Assembly: GCA_024195265.1 (NCBI GenBank)
Contig: JAJLRJ010000013.1
Location: 4,419,075 to 4,483,074 of the forward strand
Reading direction: 5' to 3'
From: Dendrophyllia cribrosa
Taxonomy: Eukaryota; Cnidaria; Anthozoa; Scleractinia; Dendrophylliidae
Length of the DNA stretch: 64,000 nucleotides
Shown in pieces: positions 27,201 to 42,200 of the stretch (the stretch's first letter is position 1; each line of letters begins with the position of its first letter). The translations under genes and the position numbers were made by a program. The notes under the pieces were generated by a model that was not told where the DNA came from, did no database searches, and worked only from the letters and a program-made list of their open reading frames with translations.

Positions 27201-30200
27201 CTAGAGAATATCCATTCCTTTACGAGACATAAAGCAGCCGGCAGCATGCGTGTCAGTCTCGTCCACTGAAGATCGAGATTTTGTAACTGTTGTAAATCAA
27301 CGAAATCTTTCAAAGAACGAAAGTCTACATTTGTTAATCGTTACAATTATTTTCTAACTTAAAGACTGGATGACTTCATTTGCACATCCTACCTTCAAGA
27401 TCTGTAGTTCTACTGTGCACTGGAAGGGAAGTTCAAATTCGCGTTATAAACAGCTTTCTTAGTCCGCCATAGTTACAAAGGTCGTTTCGCTTTCGTTTAA
27501 ATCGGAGAGGCAACAGTCATGCTGAAGAGAATGCAGCCAAGACAAAAGCACTTGAAATAGCTCCCATTCACGAAATGAAATTTTAACATGTTCATCCAAC
27601 GAATTATTTTAAAACCGGATTAAGATGGCTTTCAGATTCATCCAAATACAAAGTCCGCTATGAACAAATTCTTCACCAGGCTCTTGCAGATTTGGTGCCT
27701 GTTTGTTTTGTTCTCTCAAAAAAAACTATTAATTTTTGGGGACATTTTTTCATAAGGCTTTAAAAAATCTCAAAAAAACAAGTTGTAATGGTGTTTTGAA
27801 CTAGACTAAATAGGAAATGCAGAATTTACAACCTAACTGAGAATTCTCTGACCAGTAAGTAAACACAGCGGAACCTCTATTTTATAACGAACCTCTCTGT
27901 AACGAATTCAACGATATTCTTCTAAACTTACTTCAATTTAGCATAACCTTGTCGAACCGCGCAAAAGTTAACGCAATTTTGTACACCAGCACTTCGTTAT
28001 GTTGAGGTTCCATTGTGTTATCTGTTTATATTTATTCAACTAATTAATATGTTTTTGCCCGCTTTAAGGTTATTAGCCCCTCGGCCAACGCAACAGTAAC
28101 GCTCAAGTCAAACAGATTTTTGGCCCTTGAAGATGCAACCATTCCTTCGTCTTTGTAAAGTACGCGAATACCATCGTTGTCGTCATCGTATTGTTGTACT
28201 TCACCCTCATACCAGCCTGGTTTGAACTTGGTTCCTCTAAGCTCATTTTCAGTCCATAGCACATGAATCCTGGCTCCTACTTTTGTGATAAGTTCTCGCT
28301 CTTCTGCTACCCAGCCGTCTTCCAATTTCTTTGGTTTTTGCTTTTCCCTGGTTGACTTTCTGCTTGGCTCTTCCTCGCTAGCCTGGTACTTTCTCCAGAG
28401 TTCGGTGGCATGCATTCGCCAGTGAGTGTCAATGATGCCATGAAGTTCTTGCTTTGAGTACTTTGAAAAGCTGGGCGATGAGCACAGCTCTTCCGCTTTC
28501 TCGTTCCAGAACCTGTAGTACGGCAGCAGAGGTCTCGGAGGGGTCAAATACACAAACCTGAGGGAAATTATTTAGCCAGAAAAACAAACCTTGCAACAAA
28601 GACACTGGAATTTGACGTTTTTCTTTCAAGGACTTTTTAAAAATTTGAAAAAGAGGCAAACTAGGCTGATAATTTAAAAAGTAAACCTTAAAAAATACAA
28701 AGTGCGAATGCGTGAACGTGAATCAGTTTTTTTTTATTTTATTTACACCAAACAACCGAGATTTCAAAGTTATACACTGTGGCGCGCAGGCTCTGGGTAC
28801 GAGTAGAAATGTGTCAGGCGTTTGACGCTCTTCGCGCGCGGGCTCTGGGTACGAGTAGAAATGTGTCAGGCGTTTCACGCTCTTCGTGACAACAACGTTG
28901 CGACGAGTTCCTTCAGGCCCGTTCTTTAGTATCTTGTTCGCGTTTTCTGCTATAAAAGGACCTGTAAAGCAACTTAGATTATCATTTATGTCAGGTGAGA
29001 AATATATGAACAAAACATTTTGACTATTTTCAGGGTCTGAAAGCGCTTAAGTGTCATCGAACTAAACGTTTGATTTGTATCAACTATCGGTCGAAATGAC
29101 CCCTGCAGAAGACTTTTTTAAGGTCAACTCCCCCTCCCGCCTGGATTTCCGGAGTCTTCGACCCCCCCTCCCGCGAGAATTTCCAGAATCCCATCCGTCG
29201 GGGGGGTGTGGATTTTTTCTGGAACAACCCATTGGCAACGGATTTTCATGGGCCATGAATTTTATGGGACGTGGATTTTCATACGCCATGAATTTCATTG
29301 GCCATGAATTTTCATAGGCCATGGATTTTTATAGCTGCCATGAATTTTAATAGCCCATGAATTTAATAGGCCATGGCTTTTTTCATAGACCTGATGAATT
29401 TTCTTAGGCACTGAATTTCATAGCCCATGGATTTTCATAGGCCATGAATTTCATAGGCCATAAATTTCATGGGTCATGGATTTTCGTAGACCATGAATTT
29501 CATGGCCATGAATTTTCATGGGCCAAGGAGTTTCATAGGCCATAAATTTCATGGGCCATGGATTTTCATAGGCCATGCATTTTCATAGGCCATGGATTTT
29601 CATAGGCGATGAATTTAATAGGCCATGGATTTTTTCATAGACCATGAATTTTCATAGGCACTGAATTTCATAGCCCATGGATTTTCAAAGGCCATGAATT
29701 TTCATAGGCAATGAATTTTCTTAGGCCATGGATTATCATAGGCAATGAATTTCATGGCCATGAATTTTCATAGGCCATGAATTTTCATAGGCCCTGAATT
29801 TTCATAAGCCATGAATTTTCATATGCCATGAATTTCATAGGCTATGAATTTTCATAGGCCATGGATTTTTATAGCCCATGAATTTTCATACTAGGCCATG
29901 AATTTTCATACTAGGCCATGAATTTTCATACTAGGCCATGAATTTCATGGCCACGAATTTTCATAGCCCATGGATTTTCATAGGCCGGGCCATGAATTTT
30001 CATAGGCCATGAATTTTCATTGGCAACGGATTTTCATGGGCCATGAATTTTATGGGACGTGGATTTTCATACGCCATGAATTTCATTGGCCATGAATTTT
30101 CATAGGCCATGGATTTTTATAGCTGCCATGAATTTTAATAGCCCATGAATTTAATAGGCCATGGCTTTTTTCATAGACCTGATGAATTTTCTTAGGCACA

Positions 30201-33200
30201 GAATTTCATAGGCCATGGATTTTCATAGGCCATAAATTTCATGGGTCATGGATTTTCATAGACCATGAATTTCATGGCCATGAATTTTCATGGGCCAAGG
30301 ATTTTCATAGGCCATAAATTTCATGAACCATGGATTTTCATAGGCCATGAATTTCATGCCCATGACTTTTCATAGGCTATGAATTTTCTTAGGCCATGAA
30401 TTTTTAAATGCCATGAATTTTCATAGGCCATGGATTTTCATTGGCCATCAATTTCATAGGCTACAAATTTTAATTAGGCCATGGATTTTCATACGCCATG
30501 AATTTCATGGCCATGAATTTGGATTCATAGGCCATGGATTTTCATAGGCCATGAATTTTCATAGGCTATGAATTTCATGGGCCATGGATTTTCAAAGGCC
30601 ATGGATTTTCATAGGCCATGACTTTGCATAGGCCATGGATTTTCATAGACGATGGATTTTTATAGGCCACGAATTTTCATAGGCTATGAATTTCATAGGC
30701 CATGAATTTTTTTAGGCCATGGATTTTCATAGGCCATGGATTTTCATACGCGATGGATTTTTATAGGCCATGGATTTTCATAGACGATGGATTTTTATAG
30801 GCCACGAATTTTCATAGGCTATGAATTTCATAGGCCATGAATTTTTTTAGGCCATAAATTTTCATAGGCCATGAATTTCATGGCCATAAATTTTCATAGC
30901 CCATGGATTTTCATAGGCCATGAATTTAATGGGCCATGGATGTTTATAGGCCATGAATTTCATAAGCCATAAATTTCATGGGTCATGGATTTTCATAGTC
31001 CATGAATTTTCATAGGCCACAGATTTTCATAGGACATGGATTTTCATAGGGCATGATTTTTCATGGCCATGAATTTTCATAGCCCATGGATTTTCCTACA
31101 CCATGAATTTTCATAGCCCATGAATTTTCATAGGCCATGAATTTTCATAAGCGATGGATTTTCATACGCCATGAATTACATGTCCATGGATTTTCATAGG
31201 CCATGAATTTTCTTAGGCCATGAATTTCATGGGCCATGGATTTTTAAATGCCATGAATTTTCATAGGCCATGGATTTTCATTGTCCATGAATTTCATAGG
31301 CTATGAATTTTTATAGGCCATGAATTTTCATAGGCCACGAGTTTTCATAGGCCATGAATTTTCATTAGGCCATGAATTTCATGGCCATGAATTTTCATAG
31401 GCCTTGAATTTTCATTGGCCACAGATTTTCATGGGCCATGGATTTTCATACGCCATGAATTTAATAGGCCATGGAGTTTTTCATAGACTATGAATTTTCT
31501 GATTAGGAACTGAATTTCATAGCCCATGGATTTTCATAGGCCATGGATTTTCATAGGCAATGAATTTTCATAGGCCATGGATTTTCATAGAGCATGATTT
31601 TTCATAGACCATGAATTTTCTTAGGAACTGAATTTCATAGCCCATGGATTTTCATAGGCCATGGATTTTCATAGGCAATGAATTTTCTTATGCTATGGAT
31701 TTTCTTAGGCCATGGATTTAAACAGGCAATGAATTTCATGGCCATGAATTTTCCTGGGCCATGAATTTTCATACACCATTAATTTCATGTCCATGACTTT
31801 TCATAGGCCATGGATTTTCAGAGGCCATGAATTTTCTTACGCCATGAATTTCATGGGCCTTGGATTTTTATAGGCCATGAATTTTCATAGGTGATGGATT
31901 TTCATTGTCCATGAATTTCATGGGCCATGGATTTTTAAATGCCATGAATTTTCAAAGGCCATGGATATTTATAGGCCATGAGTTTTCATAGGCCATGAAT
32001 TTTTATAGGCCATGAATTTTCATACTAGGCCATGAATTTTCATAGGAATTTTTTGGAATTTTTCAGAGACCATGGATTTTCATACGCCATGAATTTCATG
32101 TCCATGACTTTTCATAGGCCATTGATTTTCAGAGGCCATGAATTTTCTTACGCCATGAATTTCATGGGCCTTGGATTTTTATAGGCCATGAATTTTCATA
32201 GGTGATGGATTTTCATTGTCCATGAATTTCATGGGCCATGGATTTTTAAATGCCATGAATTTTCAAAGGCCATGGATTTTCAGAGGCCATGAATTTTCTT
32301 ACGCCATGAATTTCATAGGCCATGGATATTTATAGGCCATGAATTTTCATAGGTGATGGATTTTCATTGTCCATGAATTTCATGGGCCATGGATTTTTAA
32401 ATGCCATGAATTTTCAAAGGCCATGGATATTTATAGGCCATGAGTTTTCATAGGCCATGAATTTTTATAGGCCATGAATTTTCATACTAGGCCATGAATT
32501 TTCATAGGAATTTTTTGGAATTTTTCAGAGACCATGGATTTTCATACGCCATGAATTTCATGTCCATGACTTTTCATAGGCCATTGATTTTCAGAGGCCA
32601 TGAATTTTCTTACGCCATGAATTTCATGGGCCTTGGATTTTTATAGGCCATGAATTTTCATAGGTGATGGATTTTCATTGTCCATGAATTTCATGGGCCA
32701 TGGATTTTTAAATGCCATGAATTTTCAAAGGCCATGGATTTTCAGAGGCCATGAATTTTCTTACGCCATGAATTTCATAGGCCATGGATATTTATAGGCC
32801 ATGAATTTTCATAGGTGATGGATTTTCATTGTCCATGAATTTCATGGGCCATGGATTTTTAAATGCCATGAATTTTCAAAGGCCATGGATATTTATAGGC
32901 CATGAGTTTTCATAGGCCATGGATTTTTATAGCCCATGAATTTTCATACTAGGCCATGAATTTTCATACTAGGCCATGAATTTCATGGCCACGAATTTTC
33001 ATAGCCCATGGATTTTCATAGGCCGGGCCATGAATTTTCATAGGCCATGAATTTTCATTGGCAACGGATTTTCATGGGCCATGAATTTTATGGGACGTGG
33101 ATTTTCATACGCCATGAATTTCATTGGCCATGAATTTTCATAGGCCATGGATTTTTATAGCTGCCATGAATTTTAATAGCCCATGAATTTAATAGGCCAT

Positions 33201-36200
33201 GGCTTTTTTCATAGACCTGATGAATTTTCTTAGGCACAGAATTTCATAGGCCATGGATTTTCATAGGCCATAAATTTCATGGGTCATGGATTTTCATAGA
33301 CCATGAATTTCATGGCCATGAATTTTCATGGGCCAAGGATTTTCATAGGCCATAAATTTCATGAACCATGGATTTTCATAGGCCATGAATTTCATGGCCA
33401 TGACTTTTCATAGGCTATGAATTTTCTTAGGCCATGAATTTTTAAATGCCATGAATTTTCATTGGCCATCAATTTCATAGGCTACAAATTTTAATTAGGC
33501 CATGGATTTTCATACGCCATGAATTTCATGGCCATGAATTTGGATTCATAGGCCATGGATTTTCATAGGCCATGAATTTTCATAGGCTATGAATTTCATG
33601 GGCCATGGATTTTCAAAGGCCATGGATTTTCATAGGCCATGACTTTTCATAGGCCATGGATTTTCATAGACGATGGATTTTTATAGGCCACGAATTTTCA
33701 TAGGCTATGAATTTCATAGGCCATGAATTTTTTTAGGCCATGGATTTTCATAGGCCATGGATTTTCATACGCGATGGATTTTTATAGGCCATGGATTTTC
33801 ATAGACGATGGATTTTTATAGGCCACGAATTTTCATAGGCTATGAATTTCATAGGCCATGAATTTTTTTAGGCCATAAATTTTCATAGGCCATGAATTTC
33901 ATGGCCATAAATTTTCATAGCCCATGGATTTTCATAGGCCATGAATTTAATGGGCCATGGATGTTTATAGGCCATGAATTTCATAAGCCATAAATTTCAT
34001 GGGTCATGGATTTTCATAGACCATGAACTTCATGGCCATGAATTTTAATTGGCCATGGATTTTCATAGTCCATGAATTTTCATAGGCCACAGATTTTCAT
34101 AGGACATGGATTTTCATAGGGCATGATTTTTCATGGCCATGAATTTTCATAGCCCATGGATTTTCCTACACCATGAATTTTCATAAGCCATGAATTTCAT
34201 GGCCTATGGATTTTCATAGGCCATGACTTTCATGGCCATGAATTTTCATAGGCCATGAATTATTATGGGCCATGAATTTCATTGGCCATAAATTTCATGG
34301 TCATGAATTTTCATAGGCCATGGATTTTCATTCATTTGGCCATGAATTTCATGGGCTGTTATTTCATAGGTCATGGATTTTCGTAGGCCATGAATAGGCC
34401 ATGACTTTCATGGCCATGAATTTTCATAGGCCATGAATTATTATGGGCCATGAATTTCATTGGCCATAAATTTCATGGTCATGAATTTTCATAGGCCATG
34501 GATTTTCATTCATTTGGCCATGAATTTTCATAGGCCATGAATTTTCATAGGCCATGAATTTTCATAGGCCATGGATTTTCATAGGCCATGAATTTCAGAG
34601 GCCATGGATTTTCATAGGCCATGAATTTCAGAGGCCATGGATTTTCATAGGCCATGGATTTTCATAGCCATAAATTTTCATAGGCCATGGATTTTCATAG
34701 GCCATGAATTTCATGGGCCATGGATTTTCATAGACCATGACTTTCATGGGCCATGGATTTTTAAGTGCCATGAATTTCATTGGCCATGAATTTAATGGGC
34801 ATGAATTTTCATAGGCCATGGATTTTCATAGGGCATAATTTTTCATGGCCATGAATTTCCATAGGCCATGGACTTTCATAGCCAGGAATTTTCATAGGCC
34901 ATGAATTTCATGGGCCCTGGATTTTTAAATGCCAAGAATTTTCATAGGCCTTGGATTTTCATTGTCCATGAATTTCATAGGCTATGAATTTTCATAGGCC
35001 ATGGATATTTATAGGCCATGAATTTTCATAGGTGATGGATTTTCATTGTCCATGAATTTCATGGGCCATGGATTTTTAAATGCCATGAATTTTCAAAGGC
35101 CATGGATATTTATAGGCCATGAGTTTTCATAGGCCATGAATTTTTATAGGCCATGAATTTTCATACTAGGCCATGAATTTTCATAGGAATTTTTTGGAAT
35201 TTTTCAGAGACCAAGGATTTTCATACGCCATGAATTTCATGTCCATGACTTTTCATAGGCCATGAATTTTCTTAGGCCATGAATTTCATGGGCCTTGGAT
35301 TTTTAAATGCCATGAATTTTCATAGGCCATGGATTTTCATTGGCCATGAATTTCATAGGCTATGAATTTTCATAGGCCATGAATTTCGTGGCCATGAATT
35401 TTCATAGGCCATGGATTTTCATAGGGCATGATTTTTCATGGCCATGAATTTTCATAGCCCAATGATGGGTTTCATAGGCCATGGATTTTTATTGGCCATG
35501 AATTTTCATAGGCCATGAATTTTCATACTAGGCAATGAATTTTCATACTAGGCCATGAATTTTCATAGGCCATGAATTTTTATTGGCCACAGATTTTCAT
35601 GGGCCATGAATTTAATGGGCCATGGATTTCATACGCCATGAATTTAATGGGCCATGAATTTTCATAGGCCATGAATTTTTATTGGCCACAGATTTTAATG
35701 GGCCATGAATTTAATGGGCCATGAATTTTCATAGCCCAATGATGGGTTTTCATAGGCCATGGATTTTTATACGCCATGAATTTTTATAGGCCATGAATTT
35801 CATGGACCATGGATTTTTAAATGCCATGAATTTCATGGGCCATGGATGTTTATAGGCCATGAATTTCATAGGCCATAAATTTCATGGGTCATGGATTTTC
35901 ATAGATCATGGATATTTATAGGCCATGAATTTTCATAGGCCATGAGTTTTCATATGCCATGAATTTTCATAGGCCATGAATTTCATGGCCATGAATTTTC
36001 ATAGGCCATGAATTTTTATTGGCCACAGATTTTCATGGGCCATGAATTTAATGGGCCATGGATTTTCATACGCCATGAATTTAATGGGCCATGGATTTTC
36101 ACGCCATGAATTTTCATAGGCCATGAATTTAATAGCCCATGGAACTTTTCAGAGACCATGGATTTTAATACGCCATGAATTTCATGTCCATGACTTTTCA

Positions 36201-39200
36201 TAGGCCATGGATTTCACAGGCCATGAATTTTCTTAGGCCATGAATTTCATGGGCCTTGGATTTTTAAATGCCATGAATTTTCATAGGCAATGGATTTTCA
36301 TTGGCCATGAATTTCATAGGCGATGAATTTTCATAGGCCATGAATTTTGTGGCCATGAATTTTCATAGGCCATGGATTTTCATAGGGCATGAGTTTTCAT
36401 GGCCATGAATTTTCATAGCCCAATGATGGGTTTTCATAGGCCATGGATTTTTATAGGCCATGAATTTTTATAGGCCATGAATTTCATGGGCCATGGATTT
36501 TTAAATGCCATGAATTTCATGGGCCATGGATGTTTATAGGCCAGGAATTTCATGGGCCATGGATGTTTATAGGCCATGAATTTCATAGGCCATAAATTTC
36601 ATGGGTCATGGATTTTCATAGACCATGCTTGGATATTTATAGGCCATGAATTTTCATAGGCCATGAATTTTTATTGGCCACAGATATTCATGAGTCATGA
36701 ATTTAATGGGCCATTGATTTTCATACGCCATGAAATTTCATAGGCCATGGATTTTCACGCCATGAATTTTCATAGGCCATGAATTTAATAGGCCATGGAT
36801 TTTTTCATAGACCAAGAATTTTCTTAGGCACTGAATTTCATAGCCCATGGATTTTCATAGGCCATGGATTTTCATAGGCAATGAATTTTCTTATTCAATG
36901 GATTTTCTTAGGCCATGAATTTAAACAGGCAATGAATTTCATGGCCATGAATTTTCATAGGCCATGAATTTTCATATGCCATGATGGATTTTCATACGCC
37001 ATGAATTTCATGTCCATGACTTTTCATAGGCCATGGATTTTCACAGGGGATGATTTTTCATGGCCATAAATTTTCATAGGCTATGGATTTTTATAGGCCA
37101 TGGATTTTCATAGGCCCTGAATTTTCATATTTTTAAATGCCATGAATTTCATTGGCCATGAATTTTCATAGGCTATGGATTTTCATAGGCCATGAAGTTT
37201 CATAGGCCATGGATTTTCATAGGCCATGGATTTTCATAGGCCATGGATTTTCATAGGCCATGAATTTTCATAGGCAATGTATTTTCTTTGGCCATGGATT
37301 TTCATAGGCAATGAATTTCATGGCCATGAATTTTCATAGCCCATGAATTTTCATAGGCCATGAATTTTCATAAGCGATGGATTTTTATACGCCAAGAATT
37401 ACATGTCCATGGATTTTCATAGGCCATGAATTTTCTTAGGCCATGAATTTCATGGGCCATGGATTTTTAAATGCCATGAATTTTCATAGGCCATGGATTT
37501 TCATTGTCCATGAATTTCATAGGCTATGAATTTTTATAGGCCATGCATATTTATAGGCCATGAATTTTCATAGGCCACGAGTTTTCATAGGCCATGAATT
37601 TTCATTAGGCCATGAATTTCATGGCCATGAATTTTCATAGGCCTTGAATTTTCATTGGCCACAGATTTTCATGGGCCATGGATTTTCATACGCCATGAAT
37701 TTAATAGGCCATGGAGTTTTTCATAGACCATGAATTTTCTGATTAGGAACTGAATTTCATAGCCCATGGATTTTCATAGGCCATGGATTTTCATAGGCAA
37801 TGAATTTTCATAGGCCATGGATTTTCATAGGGCATGATTTTTCATAGACCATGAATTTTCTTAGGAACTGAATTTCATAGCCCATGGATTTTCATAGGCC
37901 ATGGATTTTCATAGGCAATGAATTTTCTTATGCTATGGATTTTCTTAGGCCATGGATTTAAACAGGCAATGAATTTCATGGCCATGAATTTTCCTGGGCC
38001 ATGAATTTTCATATCCATGGATTTTCATACACCATTAATTTCATGTCCATGACTTTTCATAGGCCATGGATTTTCAGAGGCCATGAATTTTCTTACGCCA
38101 TGAATTTCATGGGCCTTGGATTTTTATAGGCCATGAATTTTCATAGGTGATGGATTTTCATTGTCCATGAATTTCATGGGCCATGGATTTTTAAATGCCA
38201 TGAATTTTCAAAGGCCATGGATTTTCAGAGGCCATGAATTTTCTTACGCCATGAATTTCATAGGCCATGGATATTTATAGGCCATGAATTTTCATAGGTG
38301 ATGGATTTTCATTGTCCATGAATTTCATGGGCCATGGATTTTTAAATGCCATGAATTTTCAAAGGCCATGGATATTTATAGGCCATGAGTTTTCATAGGC
38401 CATGAATTTTTATAGGCCATGAATTTTCATACTAGGCCATGAATTTTCATAGGAATTTTTTGGAATTTTTCAGAGACCATGGATTTTCATACGCCATGAA
38501 TTTCATGTCCATGACTTTTCATAGGCCATTGATTTTCAGAGGCCATGAATTTTCTTACGCCATGAATTTCATGGGCCTTGGATTTTTATAGGCCATTAAT
38601 TTTCATAGGTGATGGATTTTCATTGTCCATGAATTTCATGGGCCATGGATTTTTAAATGCCATGAATTTTCAAAGGCCATGGATTTTCAGAGGCCATGAA
38701 TTTTCTTACGCCATGAATTTCATAGGCCATGGATATTTATAGGCCATGAATTTTCATAGGTGATGGATTTTCATTGTCCATGAATTTCATGGGCCATGGA
38801 TTTTTAAATGCCATGAATTTTCAAAGGCCATGGATATTTATAGGCCATGAGTTTTCATAGGCCATGAATTTTTATAGGCCATGAATTTTCATACTAGGCC
38901 ATGAATTTTCATAGGAATTTTATGGAATTTTTCAGAGACCATGGATTTTCATACGCCATGAATTTCATGTCCATGACTTTTCATAGGCCATGGATTTTCA
39001 CAGGCAATGAATTTTCTTAGGCCATGAATTTCATGGGCCTTGGATTTTTAAATGCCATGAATTTTCATAGGCCATGGATTTTTATTGGCCATGAATTTCA
39101 TAGGCTATGAATTTTCATAGGCCATGAATTTCGTGGCCATGAATTTTCCTGGGCCATGAATTTTCATATCCATGGATTTTCATACACCATTAATTTCATG

Positions 39201-42200
39201 TCCATGACTTTTCATAGGCCATGGATTTTCAGAGGCCATGAATTTTCTTACGTCATGAATTTCATGGGCCTTGGATTTTTAAATGCCATGAATTTTCATA
39301 GGCCATCGATTTTCATTGGCCATGAATTTCAGAGGCCATAAATTTCATGCGGTCATGGATTTTCATAGACAATGAATTTCATGGCCATTGATTTTCATAG
39401 GCCATGGATTTCTTGGGCCATGGATTTTCATAGGCCATGAATTTCATGGCCATGAATTTTCATAGGCCATGGATTTTCGTAGGCCATGGATTTTCATAGG
39501 CCATGAATTTCATGGGCCATGGATTTTCATAGGCCATGAATTTCATAGGCCATGGATTTTAATAGCCATGAATTTTCATAGGCCATGAATTTCATAGGCC
39601 ATGAATTTAATAGGCCATGAATTTAATAGGCAATGAATTTTCTTAGGCACTGAATTTCATAGCCCATGGATTTTCATAGGCCATGAATTTTCATAGGCCA
39701 TGGATTTTCATAGGCCATGAATTTTCATAGGCCATGGATTTTCATAGGTCATGAATTTTCATAGCCATGAATTTTCATAGGCCATGAATTTAATAGGCCA
39801 TGGATTTCATTACTCACTACAAATATTTTGGCGGTCGATCTGGATAGCCGGATGGTTTAAAAAACATTGTTTGTGCAGTATGGGTTCTGATACTATCATA
39901 AACCAAACTTGTGCCTACAATTCTACCGCATAAAAATATGGAATATTATTGAACTTTGCACGTGCATTCTTGGCTCAGCAAGTACATGATTTTTTCAGTT
40001 TGCTATATCACGACGAGGTTGCTACAACATAATTGCAAAACAAATCATTGATCAGATGATAGTTTTAAATAGCACAAGACCTGAAATGGACAGCCGAACG
40101 GGCATTGTTGTAACGCGTAACGCAAGGAAAATTTGTCAACTTTGCTAAGGTGAGCTCATTTCATTTCTGTTAATAAACCTAGCTTAGAAACACATTTAAC
40201 ATTGATGGTGGTGTTTTATAACTTTCACTGCCGTTTTGAATTTATTTTATGCTTTCAAAAGTCACCAGTTTTGTTCCCGCAAAAACACAACTTTGGCGCT
40301 AAATTAAACTTGACCTGCAAGACGACTCAAGTGCGCGCCTTTTCTCAATCGTGATTTTCGCTTTTCGCACCTTTGTTTTTAAAATCTTCAGCACTTTTAT
40401 TACGACTGTTTAATCCAGTTCGCAAGCTTCACGCGAGTCGGAACTGATTTCACTTTTCGCCACGGTAAAAGAGGTTTATTATAAAGCAATTTAATTTATT
40501 TGACCTGGTTTATCTCGCTGGAGTTTCGGATGTCTACAGGTAAAATTGTTGGGCGGTTGACTAGAATTTGCCCGCCAATCGCATCATATGGCAGTCTCAG
40601 GAATAGTAGCTTTGTTTACCATGGGATTTTAGTCTATTCCGGTCCTTTGTAAAAATGACTGTCTTGATACGAATATTTTTTCAAATATTTTCTCCCGCCG
40701 GTGATAAAATCTTTTGTGCGGCGCGTTTTGTGAAGCCGTGTCTCGGCGGGGAAATCCCGCAGTAAACTTAGCTTATTTTTAAAATTACATGATGTAAATC
40801 TCTTTCAATGAAGAAACCTTTCCAAAACATCAAGCTGCTTTTCTTTTCTATAGGGAATCGTAAACTATGCTCAACAAATTTATAATGACGCGAACGCTGC
40901 AATTATTTTGGCCGCGCCAATTCGAAGGGAAGAATTGTTTAAAGAAAAACTGGTAAATATGTTGACGACTCTTCTCGAGAACTCTTGTCGAATAAACTTC
41001 GATGAAAATTACTGTTTTACTGTTAGTAATATATGAAAGAGGAAAACCTTCATTGTCTTTCTTGTTTATTATATAGCCGAAGTGTTTACACTCGCATTGT
41101 TCATACAGTTTTGCAAAGTTCGCCCGGTCGTCTGTGTGCATGTTCATGTGAGACAAAAAGGTTCTACAGGACGGTTTAATAGATTAGGTTCGTCAAATAA
41201 AATGTTTCGGTACCGGCTCTTCTTTTATCGGCCGAATTCATTCCTGATCCAAATTTGCATACCGGTAGTTCAATCAAGATTTGCGTTGTCGGATCAAATT
41301 ACAAACAAAATTCTTTGATTTAAAACTCACAATTGCAAGGGAAAGAGCCTTTCAACCTTTGAAACTGTTCTAGATTTCAAATGGGAATTGTATTTTACAC
41401 ACCAAGAAAAGTATTAAAAAGTCTGGATATGTTTTGATAGAAAATTGACGGCGTCACTTTGTCGCGCTGTTGTAGATGTCGCTTGCACGCAAACTTGGAT
41501 AGAATTATAAAGTGAAGCTGTTGATTCACTTGGCTATATTAATAGAAGGTTTTAGCAGCGAATTTTAGGACAAAACCCGAACCCCTTCAGATGAGAGGTT
41601 TTACCATCGATAAACTTTTAATTGTGTTTTAATTACTTATTAAGCTTTTATAAGCAGAAGTTTTAGGACATTTTCTCGCTGCAATTCAGTAGTACCACAA
41701 GTTACGCTAAATTTGGTAGAGTTTTGCCATCGGAAGGTGGAAAACTTTTTTCCCGTAGTTTCGATTTTCTGCCTTATATGCTTATTACGCAGGAATAACC
41801 TGCTTATTAAACAAAAGTGACACCATTTCTTGTCTTTCTTGTTTAATAAGCAGAAAGTCCGCGAATTCTCCGTTCTCTTATCTTGACAGTGTTTCTCAAG
41901 ACTTCATATTAGTCTCTAAAAAAAATGAATTCGAGAAAGAAAACGAGTTTCTGTAATGCCACTGTTTTTACACTAGGTTTCAATCAAATAAATTACGGTA
42001 AACCTTTTCGCTATTTTATGTTTTCAAGTGCAGTGCTGTCACGGAATTCTGCCTGAATTTGCATACATCGATAATTTTGTTTGTCGGATCAAATTCCAAA
42101 CGAGTCCTTTATTCGTAAAAGCTGGAGCCTTTCCAAACAATCAAACAGTTCTACTTTTCTATTAGAAAACCTGTTTTCCAAAATAACGCGAAAATGAAAA

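Larger units (their letters stand above)
26790..29229. mobile_element. 2.44-kb TIR DNA transposon inserted in the satellite
   Basis: The ends are inverted repeats of about 40 bp, GGTTATTCCAGAAAAAATCC at the left and its near-complement GGATTTTTTCTGGAACAACC at the right. A putative 5-bp target duplication CATTG flanks it (26,785-26,789 and 29,230-29,234); a 3-bp ATT duplication is an alternative reading. Just inside the ends lie short direct repeats of a C-rich motif (CCCCTCCCGCCTGGATTTCC), three on the left and two on the right. The uninterrupted target occurs at about 30,020. The element contains a minus-strand frame at 28,044-28,557. No transposase catalytic domain was recognised, so it is probably nonautonomous or degenerate. 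Confidence 0.85.

Noticed and set aside
40848..41318. Frames of 78 and 102 codons in the 3.1-kb satellite island
   Set aside because: No recognisable domain, no neighbouring exons and AT-rich composition; not supported as genes.
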